Shown: positions 34,040 through 44,396, counted from the first letter of the stretch. The stretch is 64,000 bases of DNA from Cryptomeria japonica (GCF_030272615.1 NC_081405.1:576744252-576808251); one strand, 5' to 3'. Numbers and translations are program-made. Notes: a model not told the origin generated them from the letters alone.

Positions 34040-35828
34040 CCTCTAGCTCCCTCCCATAGCTGTCACTATACGCGACGGTCTATGGAATCTCCTCACCCGC
34101 TGATCTACTGGCACTGCACCGTAGTAGAGGTCTCTCCAGTAGGCTATCTCCTCTCCTGCCTGCAGGACATAAGCATATCCTGCCCCTATATCCTTAGCTG
34201 CCTGTCTCCCTGCCCTCAATGCTATCTCAGCCTCTATGTAGCGCTGGATAGCCTGATCCCGCTCTCGCTCAGTATCCCTGAGCCTCATCCTCAGCCGATC
34301 CCTCTCTGTCTCCAGCTCTTGGATCTCATCTGGCTGGCCCTGACAGATCTCCCTTAGATCTAGCGACTCGGCCTCCACCAGGTCATCCCCCTCTGCCTCT
34401 GCTTGTGGCTCCCCCTATGCCTGTACCTGTACCTATACTGGTACCTGTACTGGTCCCTGTCTCTGTCCCTGTCCCTATGCCTGTACCTATCCAGGACTCT
34501 ATGCTGCTGGTACCTGTAGCGGCAATCCACCGCGACCCCTCACCACCCGAGCCGGCCTCTCCTCACCACCCTCACCTCCGAGGTGCAACCCTCCTCTCTC
34601 CAACTACTCCCCTCCTCCTCCATCGGCCTTGGCCCCCATCACCTCCACCATCATCATCATCTCCCCCACCATCTCCCTCTAGTGCCTCTCCTGGATCTGT
34701 CAACCATGGGAATGGATGCTCTGCCCAATAAGCTGTATACTCGGCATCCATGTCGGCATCCTCGATCTCTAGCCACATGTCCCAAGGAAGAAGTATCATC
34801 TCCACCAGCTGTGTCACTGCTTGATCATACGACAGCAACGGCCCAAACTGTGTCTGATCTCTCACTGTACGGGCATACATGCCTGAGCCCCGCGACATCC
34901 TCTGAATCTGGCCAAATTGTCGACCAATCCTATCTACCAGCTACCTCTCTAGCACATAGGGCATCCGCCCAATCAAATACCTACTCTGGAAGGTGTAGGG
35001 AAGCTCAACTGCATCATCCTCCCACTGTTTGCAGCCCAGATATGGTCACCATATGACCTCATCAATGTCATCAATCACCCGCCGCCAATGCTCTAACCTG
35101 CCAATCCGTGGCTGCGATGTGATCATATCATATAAATGAACAAAGCTGCATCCGTAACCTCTGCCCCTGAAGTGTATCAGTCGGGTAACCGACAGACGCT
35201 CGTAAGCCCATACCTGTAGCAAGGTAACTCCACAACCCAATCCCACTGACCCATGATAAACAAATTGATGAAGCTCATAATACAGGTGGGCCAACACACA
35301 TGGTCCCCAGGCATATCTGGTATGCTATGTCACCAGTGTCTCCACTGATAGCCCTATCTGGACACAGGAAACCACTGATAGCTCCTCCGATCACTGCTAG
35401 CAATGCTAACCCGGTGGCTGTCATGGTGTCCCATGCCACGTGTCTTGCCCTCATCTCCAGTCCAGGGTCTTGGAATACTCATCTCAGGGCCTCTCTGTCG
35501 CCATCTCGATCGTATGGGATCAGCTCCCCATCGATCGGTATCCGCATAATCCTATATACATCCTCCAGGGTGACTGTCATCTCACCCATCGACAGATGAA
35601 ACGTGCATGTCTCAAAGTGCCATCTCTCAGCCACTGCAGTCAGCAAACCCATGTTTGCCCGAAACTTAGGCACATACAACACATGTCTCAAACCAATCTC
35701 CTCGATGGCAGCTCTGTCCTCGAGTGACAACTCAGGTCGCAACCTCTGCGTCGACGGGAATCTCTCCCGTGACTCTAGCATCGACAAATATTCCTATAGT
35801 CAAACAACTCAATCATGTCAGTTATAGT

Positions 35829-36104
35829 GGCATTCACTGTTTATCACAAAATGCTACTCGCTATCTAAATGCATATGACTATCTACCCTAGTGACACTCA
35901 CTGTTCATCACAAAGTGTTGCTATTTATCCTAGTGGTACTCCCTATTCATCACAAAGTACTACGTGTGTGACACTCCCTGTTCATCACAAAGTGTTACTC
36001 ACATTTGCACTCCCTATTCATCACAAAGTGCTGCTCATATTTCAGTACTCCCTGTTCATCACAAATTACTCTATCTTGGTACTCACTGTTCATCACAAAG
36101 TGCC
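35829..36104 (-). repeat. Tandem array of a ttcatcacaaagtg motif in the PMD intron
   Basis: Seven copies of actccctgttcatcacaaagtg (minor variants), spaced 33-60 bp, at about 35831, 35891, 35938, 35971, 36012, 36046 and 36084, plus a weaker one near 36178. All share one orientation. They lie within the predicted intron. Confidence 0.8.
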
Positions 36105-36237
36105 TTGATCTATCCTAGTCTTCCTAGAGGACCTGCTTGAGTGTATCCCCTCAGCAGCTTATCCAATCGACAGCATATGTTCATCACAGAACTGCCGATT
36201 TGACCTAAAAGATGCAAATTCATACTTTTCAAATGCA

Positions 36238-36508
36238 AAGGTGCTTACATGACATAAACGCGCTCAAAGACTGCATAGACGTGCTTGAAAAACATAGACG
36301 TGCCTTCTTGACACAGACGTGCCTATGCTCTGCACAGACGCGCCTGGGAGACACAGACGTGCCTTCTTGGCACAAACGCGCCTTCTATCACAGACGTGGC
36401 CGCAATTGACGCAGACGCGGGTCCAGATATAGACGCACCTGGTACAAACACAGACGCGCCTAGCGAACATAGACGTGCCTGGCACCAACGCAGACGTACC
36501 TGGACGTT
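36238..36508 (-). repeat. Array of cacagacgcgcct motif, reverse complement of the leader arrays
   Basis: About fourteen copies of acacagacgcgcct (variants cagacgtgcct, tagacgcacct), spaced about 18-22 bp. Reversed, this is aggcgcgtctgtgt, the same motif as at 22430-22645 and 23866-24190. It lies in the predicted PMD intron, which is transcribed from the opposite strand, so PMD pre-mRNA and gag leader RNA would carry the motif in the same sense. Confidence 0.8.
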
Positions 36509-36616
36509 TTTTGACACTTTTTGGACCCTATTCTAAGCGCATTTATTACCCTATTCGACATACATTAATGACAAAATTAAATGCATCAAAGTACGAGGAG
36601 GTTTGGTGGTACTTAC

Positions 36617-36682
36617 CGGCTCTCCTGCCTCTGCTGGCCTCTTAAATCGACGAATGCGGTTGAATCTGTGAGTGAAAGCCAT
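36617..36682 (-). other. Candidate exon 1 of the antisense PMD gene
   Basis: 22 codons from ATG at 36682, rich in Arg, ending at GAG-CCG directly before a perfect donor gtaagt (36616-36611). The phase is 0. The candidate acceptor (tatag, ending at 35794) continues in phase 0 with GAA TAT TTG, joining smoothly to the PMD frame. The inferred intron is 823 bp and contains two tandem arrays. Confidence 0.6.
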
Positions 36683-37007
36683 CGCTGCTGACTACTCCTG
36701 CTCTATTCTCGCTCTGCAATATGTTGTTGTGGATGTGTAGATGACAATGAGGATGTATTTTCCCTCGTGGTCTATCCTATAGACTGCCCTAGCCCTCGTT
36801 TCCCGAGTCAGTCTTCATTATCCTGTGACTCTGTCACTTTATCTGGTCAATCCATTCTAGCCTTTCTTTCTTATCGAGAGATTGTCTGGAATCTTTTCAG
36901 ACATTTTCATCCAATCTCTCAATGGGGCATATCATTCCCATTCTGGGGTAACTCTGTATCAGTTCATCCTATCTTCTTTGAAACAACGCGACAAGCCGCA
37001 TTGTCTC

Positions 37008-37021
37008 AAAGAGGGGCAAAA
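37008..37021 (+). other. Gypsy polypurine tract
   Basis: aaagaggggcaaaa directly before the 3' LTR; primes plus-strand DNA synthesis. An identical core in reverse complement lies at 59114-59127 next to the second element's LTR. Confidence 0.85.
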
Positions 37022-37800
37022 TGTAGACACCTAAAATTGTCCAGTCTAATTAAATAAATATTTTATTTATTTAATTATCTAAGCTTAATTCTTCTATTAA
37101 TTAAATAAATCTTTATTTATTTAATTAATTCATTTATCCTCTTCTAGCCTTATTTCTCATTTAAATAAATACATTTATTTATTTAAATTATCCTTTTCCC
37201 TAAATTAAATAAATATTCTTATTTATTTAATTAATCCCACTTCTTCTATTAATTAAATAAATCTTTATTTATTTAATTAATTCATTAACCTTTTCTACCC
37301 ATGACACATGTCATTCATCTCTTAATTCATACACTACCTACCCCTCTCATTATTTTATTATTTCTTTTACCTACCCTCTAATCATAGCCGACCTCCTTTT
37401 ACACCTCTCAATCTTATCCCTCCATTTCATATAGTGTCTTCTATATAAGGAGATGCTTCCTTCATTATCAAACCCTAATGAGCTAACTACTTGATCAATT
37501 GACTACTTGGCATGTACGATCCTACTTGCAACCACATTCCATTCTTTGTTGAGCTCTTGTGCATATAAAATCTGAGAGCAAATATATCAAGCAAGATCAA
37601 TGGAGATAGGAGGAATGGAGATCAAAACCCTATTGGACATGTGATGGTATAATCTTTGTGATTTCATGTGATTTGCATTGTCTTAGGTAATCTTCATATG
37701 TTATGGTGGATCTTTGTTGATTGTTAGGCTAGGGTTTTGTGGTTGAATTCATTTAGCCTTTCAATATTGTTATTATTGTTATCCATTTTCACCATATACA
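37022..37800 (+). repeat. Gypsy 3' LTR
   Basis: 779 bp, same ends and length as the 5' LTR with six transition differences; followed by the TSD gttgg at 37801-37805, where Copia protease coding resumes. Confidence 0.96.
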
Positions 37801-37805
37801 GTTGG

Positions 37806-38514
37806 TAATAGAGAACTATTTTTTAATTTGGATGATTCTGTGAAATCTGAAAAAAACTTAGGAAATGATATAGTAGTATCTGTAATAGGGAAAGGTGTAA
37901 TAAATGTGTTGATTGCAGAATCTTGGATAGAAATCCTAGTGACAGGTTGATTGCCTAGGTCCAAATGACCAAGAACTGGATGTTTCCCCTTCATATACAT
38001 GGAATAGGGGAGGCTAATTTCAAGGAAAAAATTTTAAACCAAACATGGCTCTGGCATTTGAGGTATGTATACCTTAATTTTTATGGCTTGAGTCTACTAT
38101 AGAGGAAGAATATGGTAAACAGTTTGCCACCTATAATGCGCCCTACTATTCCTTGTGAAAGTTGTATAATGTTCAAACAATACAGAGAAAGCTTTCCTGT
38201 AGGAAGTTCAAATAGAGAAAGAGTGCCCTTGGAGCTAGTCCACACTGATATATGTGGACCAATGCAAACCTCATCTTTAGGAGGAAGTCTATAATTTTTT
38301 ATATTTATTAATGATTTCAGCACGAGAACTTGCATTATTTTTTTGAAGGAGAAGTCTGATTCTTTCAATAAATTTAAGGAGTTCAAATCAATGGTAGAAA
38401 AACAAAGTGGACTCTTCATCAAGGTACTCAGATCTGATAGAGGTGATGAATATAGTTCTAATGAATTTCTGCATTTTTTAGAGATCAGGGGATCAAGAAA
38501 CAATTCACAACATG
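37806..38514 (+). pseudogene. Copia protease end, pre-integrase and integrase N-terminal half
   Basis: Continuation of the Copia frame after the Gypsy insertion: NRELFFNLDDSVKSEK, then a GAG-pre-integrase block (WLWHLRYVYLNFYGL near 38051), the integrase zinc finger CESCIMFKQY near 38156, the first catalytic Asp block ELVHTDICGPM near 38235, and RSDRGDEYSSNEF near 38431 (second Asp). Several stops and frame changes are present. Recognisable Copia sequence ends near 38512 (IKKQFTT). Confidence 0.8.
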
Positions 38515-39610
38515 GAAAGCTAATGTACTGAGAGGGAAGGGGTGAATCAGTACTCCAAAACTTTTCTTGAATAATAACTTTACTGTTATGCATAAACAGA
38601 ATAGTGCAGTAACATAAAATAAAGTTAAAACAAACAGGTAACAATCATACATGATTCACTCCATAACACATATATTTTGGTTACGCAGAAACTCTTGGTT
38701 AGAGAGAAAAACTACGGTGGGGATGGCACCCACAACTTCACTACTGCAATAATAAAGAATGCTCAGTTAGAGCTACATTTATCTATTGCTGATAGCTTAC
38801 CCTGTTAGGAGTAACAAGATCTGTTAGACCTACCTTGCTCAAGGATTTTACAACATTTATTCTGAATGATGCACCTGGTTAGAGGCTTTATAATTTATAG
38901 ACTTGGTTAGAGTCTTTTACCCTGTTAAAGATTTCTCTTACAACTTCACAATATTACAATAAAATCATTACAAATATCTGCAACTTTACATTTGAAATGT
39001 TATAGTAGATTCTATGTGCTCAGAATAAGATTACCTTGCTTATAGCATACCTCGGTAACCCATATGATAACTCGGTAAACCCTTCTGTTTACTTTGTTCT
39101 TCAACTGTTCTCTAAAAACCTTCTCAGTGACCTCTGTGTCTCTGTAACAGTCTTCCTCCATGCATCCATACACTTCACTAATGCTGTATATATAGATCTC
39201 TTTAAATGGTGCTCTAATTCATTGCTTCGATCTTACAAACAAGATTCCTCGAATGAATAACTAAACAAAGTATTTCATTGGTTAGATTGTCCTCACAATC
39301 ATACACAATCTTTTAGTGCAATTTCTAATGTAATAATGGTTAGATGTGCCTCGATCTTGTAACACATTTTTATAAGCATGTCCAGGTTCAATGTATCTGG
39401 TAACACATTTCACTTGGTGAGTATCAACTCAGTGTGTCATCTTAATTGCTCAGTAGCCATAAAAAGATACTCGATAGACAACTTGGTGTATACTGCGTTT
39501 TGTGAATGCTTTCCTCTGTAACCGACTAAACTGTGCATACCAACTTCTCTGTTTATACCGACTGCATGATTCGGTAGTGCTAACTGACTAGAATATATAG
39601 TATGACTTTG
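38515..39610. mobile_element. Unidentified insertion replacing the Copia integrase C-terminal half
   Basis: About 1.1 kb of non-coding sequence begins near actgagagggaaggggtgaatcagt and separates the integrase core from the reverse transcriptase leader. The integrase C-terminus expected here is absent, so this is an insertion with deletion, or a template-switch replacement. Phrases such as 'ggttagagtcttttaccctg' and 'ccctgttaggagtaac' look LTR-like, but no terminal repeats or target duplication were found. Confidence 0.45.
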
Positions 39611-41190
39611 AATATAAAACTAATGGCAACTTGATAAGTAGTAACAATATGAACAAGGTGAAGAATGATTGGATTTTAGTTCAAATTTTTCTTTATTCTC
39701 TTGTGATCCTATGTGTTTTGAAGAAACAGTTGAGGGGAAACATTGGATCAAGGCCATGGATGAAGAAATTGATTCCATTGAAAGAAATCAGACTTGGGAG
39801 CTTGTTAATCTAGAAGGTGAAATTGATAAATATAAGGCTAGATTAGTAACAAAAGGTTATGCACAACAACATGGAATTGATTATACTGAAATATTTGCAC
39901 CAGTTGCTAGGCTTGATACAGTTAGAATGGTTTTAGCAATAGCTACTCAAAATAATTGGATTTTTTATAGATGGATGTTAAATCTGCATTATTTAATAGT
40001 TTTCTAGAATACGTGTATGTGAAACAACCACTAGGTTGTGAAGTGCATGGACATGAAGACAAGGTCTATAGATTGAAGAATGCACTCTATGGTCTCAAAC
40101 ATGCATCTAGAGCATGGAATAGCAGGATTGATTCATACATGACAAGCAATGGTTTTAGTAGAAGCAGTAATGAGCCCACTCTATACACAAAGATTAATAA
40201 AGAAGGTCGGATTTTGATTGTGTGCTTATATGTAGATGATTTGATTTTCACTGGAAATTTGTATGTAGATAGTTTTAAATTAGCAATGATGAAGGAATTT
40301 GAAATTATAGAATTGGGTTTGATGAGAAATTTCTTAGGCATTGAGGTAGTTCAATCTAATAGAGGGATTTCTATTCGTCAATCTAAATATGCCAAGGATG
40401 TATTGAGAAAGTTTAATATGTTGAATTCTAAACTAGCACCAACCCCAGTTGCAACGGGAACAAAATTAAGCAGAGAGGACAAGGGGTCAAATGTTGATCC
40501 AACTTTATTTAAGAGGCTTGCTGGAAGTCTCATGGATCTCACTGCTACAAGGCTAGGCATCACGTATGGTGTTAGTTTAATACCAAAATTTATGGATTCA
40601 CCAAACGACTCACATTAGGAAGTTGGAAAGAGGATATTGAGATATGTTGTAGGAACCAAGGGATGTGGAATTTTATATTGCACCACTAATGAGTTTGATT
40701 TGATTGGTTATATTGACATTGATTTTGTATGTATTATTGATGATAGGAAGAGCACTTCTGGATATATCTTTCATTCCAATACATCGGCAATCTCATGGGC
40801 ATCGAAGAAGCAGTCTATAGTGACCCTTTCATTAGCTAAAGCTGAATATATAGCAGACACATCAGCAACATGTCAAGCAATCTGGATGTGGAGAATTTTG
40901 AAGGATCTATTACATGCTCAAGAAGACTCTACACCAGTGTTCTGTCACAACAAATCAGCAATTGCATTATCAAAGAATCATGTTTTTCACTAAAGGAGCA
41001 AGCACATTGATACGAGATATCACGTCATCGGAGAATTGGTCAACAATGGAGAAATCCATCTTGAATTCTACAAATCTGAAGATTAGTTAGCTGATATTTT
41101 TACTAAAGCACTACTTAGAGAAAACTTTGAATATCTACGAGAAAATTTGGGAATGATTGAAGCTAAAATTGTTAGTGGAAGAAATTAAGG
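39611..41190 (+). pseudogene. Copia reverse transcriptase and RNase H
   Basis: Reverse transcriptase: WIKAMDEEIDSIERNQTWEL near 39749, KARLVTKGYAQQHGIDYTEI near 39835, FAPVARLDTVRMVLAIA, MDVKSALFNSFLEYVYVKQP at 39971, the catalytic YVDD within CLYVDDLIFTGN near 40231, MRNFLGIEV, and SKYAKDVLRKFNM. RNase H: GYIDIDFVCIIDDRKSTSGY near 40706, SLAKAEYIA (usually S-E-AEY), and FCHNKSAIALSKNHVFH near 40941. Frame changes occur near 39970, and stops at 40616, 40991 and 41086. The order RT-RNase H after integrase is diagnostic of Copia. Confidence 0.9.
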
Positions 41191-41195
41191 AGGAA
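41181..41195 (+). other. Copia polypurine tract
   Basis: gaaattaaggaggaa immediately before the 3' LTR start tgtaagaagactggg. Confidence 0.75.
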
Positions 41196-41702
41196 TGTAA
41201 GAAGACTGGGTTTTTTCATCATACAGTTAATTTCTCCCACCATGCAGTCGGTCAAAACCTAAATTGCATGAAATTTAGATTCTCATGCATACTTAGCATG
41301 AAATAGTTTTTTGTTTTACGCATATACTAAAATGGTTGTCAATTTTGTATCCATGCATGAATGCATGCATGCATGCTAGAGCAGTTAGTTACCACCGTAA
41401 AAGCCTATAGGGTATACAATTCAGTTTGCATATTTTGCATTTAATTATTTCTCTATGCAGTTGAGACTTTTGCGTGCATAGTTTCCACTGTAAAACTGCT
41501 ACCTTTGCATGACTTGGCTAATTAATAGATAGATATTATAGAAAGATGATGAATCATCTATAAATTAGAAGGTGTTGTGATCAATTCTGTGTATGATTAA
41601 TAAAAAGATTGTTTTTCTATTTGTTGTAGAAATATGAGTTTTGTGTTGTAGCATGTTTGTTTTTAGTTTTCTTTTCTATTATATTTTTCATCTCTACCTT
41701 CA
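41196..41702 (+). repeat. Copia 3' LTR
   Basis: 507 bp, homologous to 19882-20382 but clearly diverged; followed by the TSD cattc (41703-41707). Confidence 0.9.
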
Positions 41703-42180
41703 CATTCTGAGCCATAGTGACAAGAACTATGCCATGCTCTACGACTGCTAACTCTGAGATTATTTCAAACAGTTCATGGGCCCCGTTAAGATAGCCACAT
41801 GTTGTGTATGCCACGATAATAGCAGTCCATGAGACCACATTCTTTTCACTATAAGATCATTCATTTTCATCTACATTCAAAAATTCAGTATTAGCTGCCT
41901 CCAGGCTGGTGCTATAAAGAAATGTATCATTATTCTAATGCTTGGAAGTTGGTGAATTTGAAACCGCATGATTGGGCCTAATCTTTTGTGGTTGCAATTT
42001 TGAATCGCCTACCCCTTCTACAATACAGATTTCTTTTGTTTCATCGATACCAATCGTACACACCATAGTCTTTCCCAGATGCTGAAGTACCTAAAGGGTA
42101 GTCAAAAGGCCTTTCTCAAAATCATGTAAGATGGATATTGCAGAATCCAAAGGAACTCCCCTATTCATATCTTTTATACT
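41703..42180 (-). pseudogene. PPR-like coding remnant and upstream open frame
   Basis: On the minus strand a single frame with three stops runs from about 42178 to 41703. Its last part reads NVVSWTAIIVAYTTCGYLNG AHELFEII, which resembles a pentatricopeptide-repeat motif (VVSW-AMI-GY---G--EA-ELF). The upstream part (HLGKTMVCTIGIDETKEICI) is not recognised. Stops lie near 42090, 41931 and 41853. The frame continues across the Copia target site into the kinase-like fragment at 19615-19881, so both belonged to one block before the Copia insertion. Confidence 0.4.
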
Positions 42181-43440
42181 CATATCCATTAAATCTGTCC
42201 ATGGCTTTAAAGACTTCTTCTGTGATTGTCATGGTCACAAAGGTAGAACCTCGATTCCCCTGCTCTACACTTACAAACAACCCCATGGGAAGAAGCCTTT
42301 TCTTCATGTTCCAATGGAGAGTCTAAATCTCTTCGTCAACACTTTTGAGAGACTCCTTGATTCCTTCTAAAGTTCTGGTCTCAACCTCTAGTACAACACC
42401 TTGATCTATTCATTCTCTTCCACCACTTACTATTCGGCCAACATATACCTAAGATAAACTTCAGATCACATCAAATGTATGATTGATTTTTCCAATGAGA
42501 ATACTTCAGATCACCTCCCAAGTATCTACTAATGATTTATCCTTATATATCACCCACAATATCCTGAAGTATAAATTTTGTCAGCTCAAATAGTACCTAA
42601 TGAATGGAATGTGTAACACAACATAGGTTGCCCTCAAATGTATTTATCATCATCAAAAATAGGTTGTAGATGAATCCAATACTTAGTTAAAAACCAAACT
42701 TGTCATACTATATCCTTCAAAGCTATATCAACACTATTGTGGTCACTATTTGTCTTCATGGAATTGAAGAGAAATTAAAAATATTATGCGGATCAAGATG
42801 AAAGCACTAAGATAATCTAAAACCTCTCTACAAAAATCTCCTAGAGTAATCAATCAACAAGTTCTCATAGAAAAGAACATCTCTCAACTAGTAAACATTG
42901 TGCTAACTAGGCATAATGTAGGACATCGACATAGTAAATACTGTGTGTTGGAACACCGAAACACCTAAAATTCATATCAGTTATCCAATACACCATCCTC
43001 AACATCCTCCCAAAACCACACAATCATAAAAATCACCACAATAGAATGCATACAATTCTAGTGATCCTACTTGGACATGTTTCACTGTCAAACAATGATC
43101 TGAGGAGAAAAATCTTATAGCTTTTACTATAGAGCATATTATGACTTGAAAACATGATAGTAGGCACCTAACACACTACCAATCTTAGTTATTGAAGCAC
43201 ACAATTAGAAGATGAAATGTGGTAAAATGCAGAGAAATTTACCAACACGCTATCATAAGGAAATAGATTATTCTATACTTATCAACAAATTTCTTCAATC
43301 CTCTAATTATGAAGATGAACTCAAATGCCATCCAAATGACTTCTTTAACATCTAGAAATCAACCAAGGTAACTGTATCACATAACCAGGACATAAATCAT
43401 GTGTATCAATACATACCATTTATTTTAGACTAATATATTT
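42181..43440. other. Unassigned spacer
   Basis: No convincing gene. A short plus-strand open stretch (42131-42370) has no recognisable motif and overlaps the minus-strand frame in its first part. Confidence 0.4.
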
Positions 43441-43900
43441 TTATTTGATGTAACTCCATACTATCTTCTATGTCTAACCAATTTGCAGGGGCACAATTGC
43501 TCTCAATTTGCTTAACACACATCATCTGATACATCAATGACCACCATACATACTTGAATCATCTCCTCAATGGCAACACATATTGTCAGACATCAAGTTG
43601 ACATCAATGACAACCCATTGTGCCAACAATCTCTTAGCTTGTCATTGATGGTAATACTACAAAATATATCAGTAAATCTACATCTCTACATACTCTCCCC
43701 TTTCACCAATATCAACATTATATATCTAGTATCTCTTTCACATAGAACCTATCTAGCATCTCTCCCCATTTGACATCAAGGACAAAGACATAATATTTAC
43801 ATCATCCAAAACAATATTGCATATGCTCCCCCTAACAATGTACATTCATTAGAAAATTCTCCCCCTTCAATAGAGATCCCTCCAAAAACAAAACCAATAT
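43440..43900 (-). mobile_element. Possible Copia 3' end remnant, minus strand
   Basis: Read on the minus strand there are purine-rich phrases (agggggagcatatgc, aaatggggagagatgc, aaaggggagagtatg) and then agagattgttggcacaatgg with gtcattgatgtcaact. This is the arrangement seen at the 3' internal end and LTR start of some plant Copia elements. Boundaries are not found. Confidence 0.35.
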
Positions 43901-44039
43901 TATATACAAAAATCTTAAACTATAAACCCAAAAAGCACACTGTATTCTATTGCAAAATTGTACAACCCAAAGTATTCTTATATATGCCTTAGCTCACTCT
44001 TAAAGATAGGATTTAGTAATTTCTCTTATTCTAAGGAGA

Positions 44040-44396
44040 GCCACTCTTACCATAATTTTGATTGTTTTAATTTTATTAGGCCCCTTAGATAATAATCCAA
44101 AAGTTGAAATGACAAGGACATATACCTCTTGAATATCCTTTCAACCCTTTTGAAACATACATAAAGAGCATAAAGAACTCCACAGAATTCTGATCTAATA
44201 GAACTAGAACTAGTATCATCACTGTACAAGTATTGAGGCAAAAACAAAACATGGTTGATGAGCAGATCCTATATGAAATGGAGCAGAGCCAGCAGGAAGA
44301 GGAAAACATTGTACAGTCACTTCACCAGCGTTTGGAAGATCTTGGCGACCATGTGTATGCCTTAAAAGAAGAATCAACCAAATCAAAAATTTCTTA
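44040..44396. repeat. Inverted duplicate of the 5' end of the 49-residue-repeat gene
   Basis: Plus-strand MVDEQILYEMEQSQQEEENI, from 44250, matches the start of the protein encoded at 18540-17545 (MADEQILYEMEQRQREEENI). The homology continues upstream for about 200 bp, including tgatgatactagttctagttct and the outer aaaattatggtaag. The coding part stops at a TAA after about 48 codons, before the repeats begin. Confidence 0.7.

Larger units (their letters stand above)
34040..36682 (-). pseudogene. Antisense plant-mobile-domain (PMD) gene with intron
   Basis: Plant mobile domain proteins (MAIN/MAIL1 relatives) act in silencing and also occur inside transposons. The minus-strand gene starts at 36682 (MAFTHRFNRIRRF); a candidate 66-bp exon ends at 36617 before gtaagt. 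The next exon starts at 35793, after tatag. It carries the PMD signature GLRHVLYVPKF ... GLLTAVAERWHFETCTFHLS ... GEMTVTLEDVYRIMRIPIDG (35700-35530), then VLAHLYYELHQFVYHG ... LLQVWAYERL ... RIGRLEHWRRVIDDI, an acidic Gly-rich linker, a GT-rich hexamer repeat (34390-34500) and a coiled-coil C-terminus (34043-34378). Lesions: TGA at about 35481, a frameshift near 35320-35340, and stops near 35046 and 34938. A homologous gene sits in the same place in the second element. Confidence 0.85.
21498..37800 (+). mobile_element. Tat-lineage Gypsy retrotransposon, young but defective
   Basis: A 16.3-kb element bounded by TG...CA LTRs of identical length (779 bp) and a 5-bp duplication gttgg (21493-21497 and 37801-37805) inside Copia protease coding sequence. 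Internal order: primer-binding site, 2.4-kb leader with short-motif arrays, gag, protease, reverse transcriptase, Gypsy RNase H, second (archaeal-type) RNase H, integrase, 1.8-kb spacer, antisense PMD gene, polypurine tract, LTR. The dual RNase H is the hallmark of the Tat lineage. The LTRs differ at only six sites, all transitions, so insertion is recent. Yet the coding frame carries ten nonsense codons and a frameshift, so it was probably mobilised by proteins supplied in trans. Confidence 0.95.
19882..41702 (+). mobile_element. Copia retrotransposon, split by a nested Gypsy element
   Basis: The two LTRs (19882-20382 and 41196-41702) are flanked by a 5-bp duplication cattc (19877-19881 and 41703-41707). 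Inside, in Copia order, are gag with zinc knuckle, protease, integrase part, reverse transcriptase and RNase H. The protease is split between 21497 and 37801 by a 16.3-kb Gypsy insertion. A further unidentified segment of about 1.1 kb replaces the C-terminal half of integrase (about 38515-39610). LTR divergence (roughly 27 differences in the first 185 aligned bases) shows it is much older than the Gypsy insertion. Confidence 0.93.

Noticed and set aside
34405-34731. Plus-strand open frame rich in PVPVPV and Pro/Ser
   Set aside because: It is the opposite strand of the Gly/Thr-rich linker of the antisense PMD gene, and its repeats come from a hexamer array.
36238-36508. Spaced short repeats that could suggest a CRISPR array
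   Set aside because: Repeats are only 12-14 bp and variable, spacers are irregular and short, and the context is a plant retrotransposon.
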